NCBI GenBank assembly: GCA_902388495.1
Contig: CABMPP010000009.1
Location: forward strand, 85,998-149,997
Direction of reading: 5' to 3'
DNA: 64,000 nt
Source: an uncultured Bacteroides sp.
GTDB taxonomy: Bacteria > Bacteroidota > Bacteroidia > Bacteroidales > Bacteroidaceae
The position numbers and the translations under genes were made by a program. This document shows, piece by piece, positions 1 through 7,193 of the stretch; within the stretch, counting starts at the first letter, position 1; each line of letters starts with the position of its first letter. The notes under the pieces were generated by a model, which was not told the DNA's origin, ran no database searches, and was given only the letters and a program-made list of their open reading frames with translations.

Positions 1-492
1 GCGGACTCTCGTGGCTTCGTACATTTGCGCATGATACTTTTCCAGTTCGGTATAGCCGATTTCCCGCGTGCTGAAGGTCGTTTCGCGCAGTTTGCAGGCG
101 TAGGCAGTGCGCAGGTAGACAAATACCTTGAAACCATGCTGCTTGGGGCTGAGGAAAGCGGCGAGTATGTCCGGATCGGCCTCCAGGAGCTTTCGGACGG
201 CTTTGATCTGTTCGGTTTTCAGCCCGTCGATGTCGATGGTAATAACGGGGTTGTAGCCTGCGATGCTGTAGGGCAGCCGTTCTTTTTCGTAGTTGGCGGT
301 CAGCGAAAGGTAGGGGAGTGTCCTTTTCAGTTTTTCTGCCTCCTTCTTCATTCCTTTTTCTGCTTGTTGCACAATGCGTTGTATGGTTGCGGCATGCTTC
401 CCATTGCGCACTTCTTCAATGATTGTTTTAAGACTCGTTTTTCCTGCCACGGCAGAGAATCCCTTGTGTAGGGTGATGGTAATGTCTTCCAT
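1..492 (-). CDS. BT4734/VirE N-terminal-like protein (5' part, runs off left edge)
   Basis: A leftward reading frame opens with ATG at 490-492 and stays open to base 1, so about 164 N-terminal residues are visible and the C-terminus is outside the window. The protein begins MEDITITLHKGFSAV and contains the segment GYNPVITIDIDGL, with an acidic DID pair, then a conserved-looking SPKQHGFKVFVYL stretch. This resembles the BT4734-like/VirE N-terminal domain often fused to primase-helicase-type domains in Bacteroides and often found beside CPS loci. An opposite-strand frame at 25-471 is its shadow. Identification is from recalled family features; the role in the cell is unknown to me. Confidence 0.75.
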   Translation of the reverse strand, partial: MEDITITLHKGFSAVAGKTSLKTIIEEVRNGKHAATIQRIVQQAEKGMKKEAEKLKRTLPYLSLTANYEKERLPYSIAGYNPVITIDIDGLKTEQIKAVRKLLEADPDILAAFLSPKQHGFKVFVYLRTAYACKLRETTFSTREIGYTELEKYHAQMYEATRVR

Positions 493-645
493 CGGTTCTT
501 TTGTTTTTAAGTTTTAAATTAGTTCGAAGAGTCTGTGAATCGGTAAGCTCTTCATGATGGAAAACTTAGGAACTCATAAGCTCAGCTGTTCCTTATCTCT
601 TGGGGAACACACTGCAAAATAATATCAAAAAATCCGAATAAAAAA

Positions 646-676
646 ACAGCCCGGCTTAGTGGAAGCGGGCTGTTTC
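646..676 (-). terminator. Hairpin terminator after the 105-aa gene
   Basis: Arms acagcccg (646-653) and cgggctgt (666-673) pair perfectly over 8 bp with a 12-base loop. On the minus strand the hairpin is followed by a run of T (the a-run at 640-646 on the plus strand), as in an intrinsic terminator. It lies between the leftward genes at 709-1026 and 1-492, so it either ends or attenuates transcription between them. Confidence 0.65.
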
Positions 677-708
677 TTTAATTTCGGAATGCGGATTTGC
701 CTGTTCGG

Positions 709-1026
709 CTATTTGGCGTTTTCCAGTTCTTTTATTCGATTATACAGTTCTGTTTCAAGACTTTTAGAGTTGATTTCTTTACTGACGTTTCTTGTGTTCA
801 GGAATTGGAACTGTGTCATCAAGAATGCTATCCATTCCTTGACTTCCGTCGCTCTTCCTTTTTTTTTCAGGATAAGGATAATGCGGGCTGCGGCATCTAT
901 AATCTCCTTTCTCTCTTTCGTCACGGGTAGGGGTGTGCTGCCCATTAGTTTGATACTTAAAGCAAAGTTTTCTGCATTAATTTTCTCGTCTTTCAGGGCG
1001 ATGTTGTACTGTTCTTCCTCAATCAC
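709..1026 (-). CDS. Small hypothetical protein, 105 aa
   Basis: The protein is hydrophilic, rich in Lys and Glu and mostly helical in appearance, with no signal peptide or membrane segment. The frame begins with GTG (codon at 1024-1026); no upstream in-frame ATG is usable and the first internal ATG is about 27 codons in, so the start is uncertain. It precedes the BT4734/VirE-like gene on the same strand, with a hairpin terminator between them. Position next to the CPS invertible region is typical of small uncharacterised Bacteroides proteins. I do not recognise its family. Confidence 0.6.
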   Translation of the reverse strand: MIEEEQYNIALKDEKINAENFALSIKLMGSTPLPVTKERKEIIDAAARIILILKKKGRATEVKEWIAFLMTQFQFLNTRNVSKEINSKSLETELYNRIKELENAK

Positions 1027-1319
1027 CGTTGCTTTTTTAAAATTACATTTTTCATTTGTTTTTTCTAATTTCGTTTAACGATTAAAAATGTTTATACGTT
1101 AAAATGGCGCAAAATTAGTGTTTATTCACTTTCTGCCAAAATTAATATCGGTAGTTCTGCTGAAACAATAATCTCTTGAGAAAAAAATCGCCGTGTGCTG
1201 TCGCTGTGTATATTACTGTAATATATATGTAGGGGGATTTCTTTTAAAAAAGAGAGAGTATTACGCGCGTGCGCGTATGTATTTAAAATAAAGGGGAATA
1301 GGGGTGGGGAAGTGGTTTT

Positions 1320-1534
1320 TAAACGTTCGTTTAATGGACGCAAAGGTAACGTCAAGAAATGAAATTACAAAATATTCTGATGAATAAAATGATAATCTTT
1401 TTTAATAAAACGCTTATCTGATTATATATCAGATTATTGCACAATATCCCAATTTGGAATTTTAACATGTATTTCTATTAAAATAGCATGATATGTAAGA
1501 GGGCTGGAAAAGGCGTCCATTAAACGAACGTTTA
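1320..1534. promoter_or_regulatory. Invertible CPS promoter segment flanked by 22-bp inverted repeats
   Basis: Bases 1320-1341 and 1513-1534 are perfect 22-bp inverted repeats containing the core aaacgttcgtttaatggacg; the first mismatches lie just outside on both sides. The repeats enclose 171 bp with no credible gene. The ACGTTCGT-type core, arm length and spacing match the invertible CPS promoters of Bacteroides, which are flipped by Mpi-type serine or locus-specific tyrosine recombinases. The segment lies about 0.4 kb upstream of upxY. The only good promoter inside points left, so this assembly seems to show the OFF state. No recombinase gene is in the window. Confidence 0.88.
1341..1371 (-). 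promoter_or_regulatory. Leftward Bacteroides promoter inside the invertible segment
   Basis: Read on the minus strand, TTTG (1368-1371) is followed after 19 bases by TACCTTTG (1341-1348), fitting the Bacteroides -33/-7 consensus TTTG-N19-21-TAnnTTTG. The final G of the -7 box is the first base of the left inverted-repeat arm. After inversion the same promoter would face upxY. No rightward promoter of similar quality was seen in the segment. Confidence 0.7.
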
Positions 1535-1917
1535 TTGAACGCTTTACTGTCTTTAACTCGCTCGTTTATAGCTTTTTATACTCTAAAAAGTGTCCTATAA
1601 CTGTTTCACCGCTTCTTTTTCCGTGATGGTAGGAAGCTTTGAGATAATATGAATGCAGCATAAGTTACTGAAAACAATCGCATTACATAATTTGACCGGG
1701 AGGTATTTCACTACTCCGGTGTCCCTAAAAAACATCCTTTTCTGAGATAATAAATATCCTTTTTTCAGGTAGTAAGTATCCTTTCTTTAGGTAGTAAGCG
1801 TCCTTTTCAAAGAAAAAATAGAGTTTTCTTCATCTCTTTCTCCCTGTCATTCAGAGCGAAGCGAAGAATCTCTTTCCCCTTTTTCTCACAAAGGCTCTCT
1901 TCTCCTCTTTTATAATA
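1535..1917 (+). promoter_or_regulatory. Long 5' leader of the CPS operon
   Basis: About 380 bases separate the invertible segment from the upxY start and hold no gene. A bulged hairpin pairs 1695-1702 with 1714-1720 (accggGag / ctccggt). It is followed by the 22-bp tandem repeats at 1730-1811 and by a REP-like stretch at 1845-1872 (tgtcattcagagcgaagcg...). UpxY-type antiterminators are known to need the leader of their own operon, so these elements are candidate recognition or pause features. That link is inferred. Confidence 0.5.
1730..1811 (+). repeat. 22-bp tandem repeats in CPS leader (3.7 copies)
   Basis: Units start at 1730, 1752, 1774 and 1796, an exact 22-base period. Each begins aa(a/g)(c/t)(a/g)tccttt and the middle ones end caggtagt or taggtagt. 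The fourth copy is partial. The repeats lie in what would be transcribed leader RNA when the CPS promoter is ON. Confidence 0.8.
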
Positions 1918-2487
1918 ATGAGTAATTCATCTGGAAATACATCGTCTTTTTCTTCGTCTGATCTTTATTGGTTCGCCGTTCGCGTCTCCTATAGCCGCGA
2001 ACTGACTTTGAAAGCCATTTTAGATAAAGAGCAGATAGAGAATTTCATTCCCATGCGGTATAGTTATATAATGAAGGGAGGCAAGCGTGTACGCAAGTTA
2101 GTTCCTGCTATCCACAACCTTGTCTTCATCCATTCCACGCGCAAACGTATTGACCTCTTGAAGGATGAGCTCGAAGCTTCCCTGCCCATACGTTTCATTA
2201 TGAATCGTGAATATTGCCGTCCGGTTGTCATCCCCGATGCCCAGATGCGTAGCTTCATCCTTGTTGCCGGTACTCACGATGAGTCCATTCTCTACATAGA
2301 ACCCGCCGAGCTTCATTTAGTGAAAGGTCAGAAAGTCCGTATCATCGACGGCATCTTCAAAGGCGTTATCGGAGAGTTTGTCCGCATTCGTCACGACCGT
2401 CGGGTAGTAGTAAATATAGAAGGTGTCATGGCTGTTGCTACCACTTTTATTCATTCGTCGTTGGTCGAGCCATTAACCAATGATTGA
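1918..2487 (+). CDS. upxY: UpxY family transcription antiterminator
   Basis: This 189-aa protein is a NusG-like (NGN plus KOW) antiterminator of the UpxY family that heads Bacteroides capsule operons and lets RNA polymerase read through the long operon. The N-terminal NGN-like part begins WFAVRVSYSRELTLKAIL near residue 18 and continues with IENFIPMRYSYI; the C-terminal KOW-like part contains KGQKVRIIDGIFKGVIGEFVRI near residue 136. Length fits the family. It is the first gene after the invertible promoter and is followed by upxZ. The family assignment is secure; the locus letter (upaY, upbY, etc.) cannot be given. Confidence 0.93.
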   Translation: MSNSSGNTSSFSSSDLYWFAVRVSYSRELTLKAILDKEQIENFIPMRYSYIMKGGKRVRKLVPAIHNLVFIHSTRKRIDLLKDELEASLPIRFIMNREYCRPVVIPDAQMRSFILVAGTHDESILYIEPAELHLVKGQKVRIIDGIFKGVIGEFVRIRHDRRVVVNIEGVMAVATTFIHSSLVEPLTND

Positions 2488-2494
2488 TATAATC

Positions 2495-2544
2495 TGTCAT
2501 CCTAAGCTTGTTCAGCGATTGATGTTATTTGTCATTCTAAGCTT
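2495..2544 (+). repeat. Short direct repeat between upxY and upxZ
   Basis: tgtcatcctaagctt (2495-2509) recurs as tgtcattctaagctt (2530-2544), 35 bases apart, in the 110-base gap between upxY and upxZ. It resembles the tgtcattc element at 1845 in the leader. Function unknown; it could be a REP-type remnant or an RNA element. Confidence 0.4.
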
Positions 2545-2597
2545 TCTGAAAGACTTCTCTTCTCAAGTATTGAAATAATTTATAATTATAATTCTTC

Positions 2598-3062
2598 ATG
2601 GATTCTTTATACACTCTTGCCCATCAACTCCTAACCTTAGGCATGGATGGTAGTCCCATTTACGCGGACCAGTTTACACGTTTGAATCGTGACGTCTACG
2701 AGCAAGCTCTTCATCTTTATGGTACTCGTGGCAACACAGTCGAAGAAGAAGCCGAGCTTTGCCTTGGCCTGTTAGTTGCTTTTGCCGCTACTATTTATGA
2801 TAACGGCCGCAAGCAACAATATGTTCAGAATGTACTTGACCGTAGCTGGGAGGTGCTTCCCAAGCTTCCTGCTTCTTTGCTGAAAGTTCGCCTGCTGACT
2901 TATTGCTATGGTGAGGTTTATGATGAAGAGTTGGCAAAGGAAGCTCATGGTATTATTGATACTTGGGATGAAGGTGGGCTGACTTTGGAACAGGTGGAGA
3001 TAGTTGAGGAATTGAGGAATATTGAGGAAAATACGTACCCTTTTGAAGAAATAGAAAAATAA
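2598..3062 (+). CDS. upxZ: UpxZ family transcription anti-terminator antagonist
   Basis: This 154-aa acidic, helical protein matches the UpxZ family: it starts MDSLYTLAHQLLTLGMDG and has the typical central ARG-like segment with EEEAELCLGLLVAFAATIYDNG. UpxZ proteins act in trans to inhibit the UpxY antiterminators of other capsule loci, so that one capsule dominates per cell. It sits immediately after upxY, the standard gene order. No membrane or signal segment is seen. Confidence 0.9.
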   Translation: MDSLYTLAHQLLTLGMDGSPIYADQFTRLNRDVYEQALHLYGTRGNTVEEEAELCLGLLVAFAATIYDNGRKQQYVQNVLDRSWEVLPKLPASLLKVRLLTYCYGEVYDEELAKEAHGIIDTWDEGGLTLEQVEIVEELRNIEENTYPFEEIEK

Positions 3063-3100
3063 ATTTTATGTTTCTCATATAATAGGCCTTTACATTTTTT

Positions 3101-4636
3101 ATGACTGATGTGAATATTGGAAGTAATAGACGTATAGCAAAAAATACTTTCTTGTTATACATACGAGTATTAATATTACTATTTGTATCTCTATTTACTT
3201 CACGGGTTGTATTGGATGTTCTTGGGGTCGATGATTATGGTATTTATAACTTGGTAGGAGGAGTTGTGGCTATGTTTTCCATGCTTAGTGGAACTATGGC
3301 TGGAGCTTCCCAACGTTTTATAACTTACGCTTTAGGGGAAAATGATAGACAACGTGTTTCTCGTGTTTTTTCAACAAGTGTTACTCTACATCTTATTTTA
3401 GGTATCTTCATTGTAATTATACTTGAAATTTTTGGTCTGTGGTTCTTGTATAATAAGCTAAATATTCCTATAGAGAGATTATCGGCTGCAGGCTGGGTGA
3501 TGCAATGTAGTATTTTTGCTTTTTTCATCAATATTATTTCAGTACCGTATAATTCTTTGATCATTGCCTATGAAAAAATGAGCGCATTTGCCTATATTAG
3601 TATATTAGATGCTGTACTAAAACTAGGTTCTGCATATCTGTTATGGTTGGTTGGTTCAGATAAATTAGTTGCGTATGCTATTTTCATATTGATTATAACA
3701 ATGATTCAACGTGCCGTCTATTCTATCTATTGTAAAAACCATTTTGCGGAAGCCAAACATATATCTTTAAAGATAGATGGTAAACTTTTTAGAGATATGT
3801 TTTCTTTTGCATCGTGGAATTTATGGGGAACTGGTTCTGCTGTTTTACGTAATCAAGGGGTTGATATTATTTTAAATTTGTTTTTTGGCGTTACTATAAA
3901 TGCGGCAAAAGGAATCTGTAATCAAGTACAGAATGGTGTTTATCAGTTTGTGGGTAATTTCCAGACAGCAGTTTATCCCCAGTTAACTATGTCTGTGGCA
4001 CAAAGGGATTATGTCAGGACGCGTACATTGATTTTCCAGGGAGGACGTTTTTCTTTTTATTTAATGATTTTTTTTTCTTTACCTATCATGGTTGCAACGC
4101 CACAGATACTGTCTCTTTGGTTGAGTGTAGTACCTGATTATACAGTCGTTTTTATACGTTGGACATTTATTTATTTGTTATGTGATACTTTATCTCGTTT
4201 CTTAGTAACATCAATCCTAGCGAATGGTAATATTAAAAATTATCAAATAATTGTAGGTAGTACAAAACTATTGGCACTCCCTTTTATTTATATTATTCTC
4301 AAATTTGGGGGCACTCCTTTGGTTAGTATTTGGGTGATTATTGGACTTGAACTAGTGTGCTTGACTCAACGACTTTATTTCTGTCGAAAGTATATAGGGT
4401 TATCTGCCGGGTTATATTTAAGGAATGTATTTCTTAAATGTTGGAGTGTTTTCATTTTGGCAGCAGCTATTCCATTCTATGTTTCATTTTCTTTGACAAG
4501 TAATCTTTGGATTTTACTTATAACTTCTGTGTGCTCTGCATCTCTTGTGATTTGCTTTGTGGGATTAAGTCTGGATGAGAAAAAAAAGATATCTCAGAAA
4601 ATAGTAAGTGTAGTATATCATAAGTTTCATCCATGA
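3101..4636 (+). CDS. wzx: Wzx-type polysaccharide flippase
   Basis: This 511-aa integral membrane protein has roughly 12-14 hydrophobic segments across its length, starting with LLYIRVLILLFVSLFTSRVVLDVLGVDDYGIYNLVGGVVAMF, a characteristic N-terminus of Bacteroides Wzx flippases in the MOP superfamily. It would move lipid-linked repeat units across the inner membrane for Wzy-dependent polymerisation. Its end overlaps the next gene by 4 bases, showing operon coupling. From here the DNA is visibly A+T richer than the flanks, as is usual for exchanged capsule cassettes. Confidence 0.88.
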   Translation: MTDVNIGSNRRIAKNTFLLYIRVLILLFVSLFTSRVVLDVLGVDDYGIYNLVGGVVAMFSMLSGTMAGASQRFITYALGENDRQRVSRVFSTSVTLHLILGIFIVIILEIFGLWFLYNKLNIPIERLSAAGWVMQCSIFAFFINIISVPYNSLIIAYEKMSAFAYISILDAVLKLGSAYLLWLVGSDKLVAYAIFILIITMIQRAVYSIYCKNHFAEAKHISLKIDGKLFRDMFSFASWNLWGTGSAVLRNQGVDIILNLFFGVTINAAKGICNQVQNGVYQFVGNFQTAVYPQLTMSVAQRDYVRTRTLIFQGGRFSFYLMIFFSLPIMVATPQILSLWLSVVPDYTVVFIRWTFIYLLCDTLSRFLVTSILANGNIKNYQIIVGSTKLLALPFIYIILKFGGTPLVSIWVIIGLELVCLTQRLYFCRKYIGLSAGLYLRNVFLKCWSVFILAAAIPFYVSFSLTSNLWILLITSVCSASLVICFVGLSLDEKKKISQKIVSVVYHKFHP

Positions 4637-5940
4637 ATAATATCCAAATAGTATCGAATGCTTTGTTATGTTCAAATTGCGGTGCATGCAAAGCTATTTG
4701 TCCAAGAGAATCTATTTCTTTTAAATTCAGTTCGTTAGGCAGAATGTATGCTTCTGTAAGCGAGACTTGTGTGGATTGTGGTTTGTGTACTAAAGTATGT
4801 CCGTCTTTGGATTATTATGGTTTGCATGCTATCTTTTCAGATAGGTATATAGGAGCAATAAAGAAGGTATATGTCGGAAAAACTACTAATGATATATTCT
4901 ATAAGAATGCTCAAAGTGGTGGAGTTTGTACAACCTTATTGGAGCACTTATTTGAGAGTGGTGCTATAGATTGTGCAGTTCTTTGCCGTATGTCTTATGG
5001 TAGAAATATTCCTATTGTAGAGTCAGTAGTAGTCAATAAGAAGGAGCAATTGCTTGATTGTCAAAAGAGTTGTTATGCTCCGGTTGATATCCTATCTGTC
5101 CTGAAAGCGGTAAAAGATAAAAGTAAAGTTGCTATTGTAGGACTACCTTGCCATATTCAAGGTTTGGAAGCTTTGATGCGAACTTCTAATAAATATTCTA
5201 TAGTGAAATATAGAATAGGCCTAATATGTGAACGTACTCTTGGCTCTACCTTACAAGATGTAATGGTTTCATATCAAAAAAGAGAATATGTTAAGATAGA
5301 TTGGAAACGTAAAGATTTCAATCATGGTTCTACTTATTATCCCTATAAAACAGCACCATTAGTCGTTACTTATAAAAATGGTGAAGAATATATATATCCG
5401 AATCTTTATCGCTTTGCACTGAAGGATATGTTTACCTCTCCTCGTTGTCGGGTTTGTTATGACAAATTAAATGTTTTTGCAGATATAGTATTAGGTGATC
5501 CTTGGGGGATGTCCAATATTGACTGGCAACATGGTGAATCATTAGTTATTGTGCGTACCGATTTAGGGAAACAATTAATTGATGATGCAATTTTGTATAA
5601 AAAAATAAAGTTGCGTGAGGCCGATTTGGAGGAGATGTTGCGTGGGCAAGGTATTCAAAAACGTAGGGAACAGGTTGCTGTATATTCGTCGGCTTTACAA
5701 ATTCTTCCTGTAAAGTGCGATTCTTATTTATATTCTCAAGAGAAAGGAAAAGCAGTTTCTGTAAATAGTAAAAAAGCGATGATTGAAATGGAGCAATTTC
5801 TTCAACGTGAGAGGAAATCTAAGGAAATGATTGTAGAGGAAGCTCATCGCTTGATAGAAGCAGCCATTAAGAAAGAGAGAATGAACAAGAATATAATTAT
5901 TCGTATTGCAAAACGGATTTATAGAATAATTTTAAAATGA
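4633..5940 (+). CDS. Ferredoxin / coenzyme F420 hydrogenase beta-subunit-like protein
   Basis: The 435-aa protein opens with two 4Fe-4S motifs, CSNCGACKAICP (near residue 14) and CVDCGLCTKVCP (near 47), followed by the FrhB-like N- and C-terminal domains with QSGGVCTTLLEHL, GLPCHIQGLEAL and DIVLGDPWG. In polysaccharide clusters such proteins are paired with pyruvyl transferase-like genes, as here: the next gene starts within its stop codon. It may supply a redox step in sugar modification. The exact reaction is unknown, and hydrogenase activity should not be assumed. Confidence 0.85.
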   Translation: MNNIQIVSNALLCSNCGACKAICPRESISFKFSSLGRMYASVSETCVDCGLCTKVCPSLDYYGLHAIFSDRYIGAIKKVYVGKTTNDIFYKNAQSGGVCTTLLEHLFESGAIDCAVLCRMSYGRNIPIVESVVVNKKEQLLDCQKSCYAPVDILSVLKAVKDKSKVAIVGLPCHIQGLEALMRTSNKYSIVKYRIGLICERTLGSTLQDVMVSYQKREYVKIDWKRKDFNHGSTYYPYKTAPLVVTYKNGEEYIYPNLYRFALKDMFTSPRCRVCYDKLNVFADIVLGDPWGMSNIDWQHGESLVIVRTDLGKQLIDDAILYKKIKLREADLEEMLRGQGIQKRREQVAVYSSALQILPVKCDSYLYSQEKGKAVSVNSKKAMIEMEQFLQRERKSKEMIVEEAHRLIEAAIKKERMNKNIIIRIAKRIYRIILK

Positions 5941-7070
5941 AAATTGTATTATCAGGCTTGGGGACCACTAATAAAGGTGCTGAATTGATGCTTTATGCTA
6001 TATTGCAGCAAATAGAGTTGAAATATCCGCAAGCAGAAGTCTTTATTTCGAAAAAATCAGTGAGACCGGAATACGTTGATACGCGAATTAGTTTAAAATA
6101 TAAGCCATATTCTAAATGGAAAGCAATAGCAATTCGCTCCAAGATAAGGGGTATTTTCCGTATCTTGCATTTACCCACTCATATATTCAGCGATACTACT
6201 GTGGTAGAAAATGCTGATTATTTTATAGACGGAAGTGGTTTCGTTTTTTCTGACCAGTGGAATTTAAATTTCAGTGCTTTATATTATTGGGAACATATCC
6301 TTAGGAGTTATCACGAACAAGGTACTAAAATTATTTTCCTTCCCCAAGCCTTTGGTCCCGTTGAAAAGGAGTTTACGAGGAAAATTATTTCATGTATAGA
6401 CAAATATGCAGATGTTGTGATGCCTCGCGAAATGGTTTCAAAGAACTATCTGGCACAATGTTTTATAAATCAAGATAAGATTAAATTATTTACGGATTTT
6501 ACTTCTTTGGTTGAAGGACGTTTTCCTGAAAAATATGCTTCCTTAAGGGATGCTGTGTGTATTATCCCCAATATGAGAATGATAGATAAGGGTATGATAT
6601 CAATGGAAGATTACCTTGCAGCTCTTTTAAGAATAGTTCGCTTGGCAAAGAGTTATGGTAAGCAAGTTTATTTACTTAACCATGAAGGAATGGCAGATGA
6701 AAAATTGGCTTTTTCTGTACAACAGCATCTGAATGATAATATAGAAGTAGTAACTGGTCTTAATGCTTTAGAAGTAAAAGGCCTTATTGCATCCTCTTTC
6801 TTATGTATCACTTCTCGTTTTCACGGAGTGGCTTCTGCATTAAATTCTTGTGTTCCTTGCCTGGCCACTAGTTGGAGCCATAAATATGAAGAACTGTTTA
6901 GGGATTATGGCTTGGAGAATAGTATTTTAGAACTTAATAATGTAGATGATAAGATTGTGGAATATCTTCAACCTGAAAACAATCGTTTAATCAGGCAACA
7001 CTTAGAAAAACAAGTTACTAAAATTAAGGAACAGACTTCACAGATGTGGAAAATAGTTTGGAATGAATAG
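5937..7070 (+). CDS. Polysaccharide pyruvyl transferase family protein
   Basis: This 377-aa protein has the family hallmarks: N-terminal STNKGAELMLYAIL-like nucleotide-binding start, a central DGSGFVFSDQW, FLPQAFGPV, and a C-terminal SRFHGVASALNSCVPC motif. The family (WcaK/CsaB/AmsJ) transfers pyruvyl from PEP to a sugar to make a ketal, though many clustered members may transfer other groups. It overlaps the Fe-S gene by 4 bases, so the two are probably functionally paired. A gap of 123 bases then separates it from the FkbH-like gene. Confidence 0.87.
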   Translation: MKIVLSGLGTTNKGAELMLYAILQQIELKYPQAEVFISKKSVRPEYVDTRISLKYKPYSKWKAIAIRSKIRGIFRILHLPTHIFSDTTVVENADYFIDGSGFVFSDQWNLNFSALYYWEHILRSYHEQGTKIIFLPQAFGPVEKEFTRKIISCIDKYADVVMPREMVSKNYLAQCFINQDKIKLFTDFTSLVEGRFPEKYASLRDAVCIIPNMRMIDKGMISMEDYLAALLRIVRLAKSYGKQVYLLNHEGMADEKLAFSVQQHLNDNIEVVTGLNALEVKGLIASSFLCITSRFHGVASALNSCVPCLATSWSHKYEELFRDYGLENSILELNNVDDKIVEYLQPENNRLIRQHLEKQVTKIKEQTSQMWKIVWNE

Positions 7071-7193
7071 TAGATTGGCATCCTATTTGAAACAATAATC
7101 AGCTTCTTTTTATCAATAAAGGATAATCAATTGCTATGCAGTTAATAAAATGTTTGTAGATGGTGATTGAGGTGTTATAAAATAAAAAAATAA

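Noticed and set aside
25..471. 148-codon rightward open frame
   Set aside because: It lies opposite the BT4734/VirE-like gene, whose protein has coherent family features; the rightward translation is Phe/Cys-rich and has none.
1122..1355. Leftward 77-codon open frame over the invertible region
   Set aside because: It crosses the left inverted-repeat arm and the promoter, has no family features and would be broken by inversion.
1695..1720. Leader hairpin considered as an intrinsic terminator
   Set aside because: It is followed by gtccctaaaaaa and not by a U-tract, and the stem is bulged; kept only as a possible leader structure.
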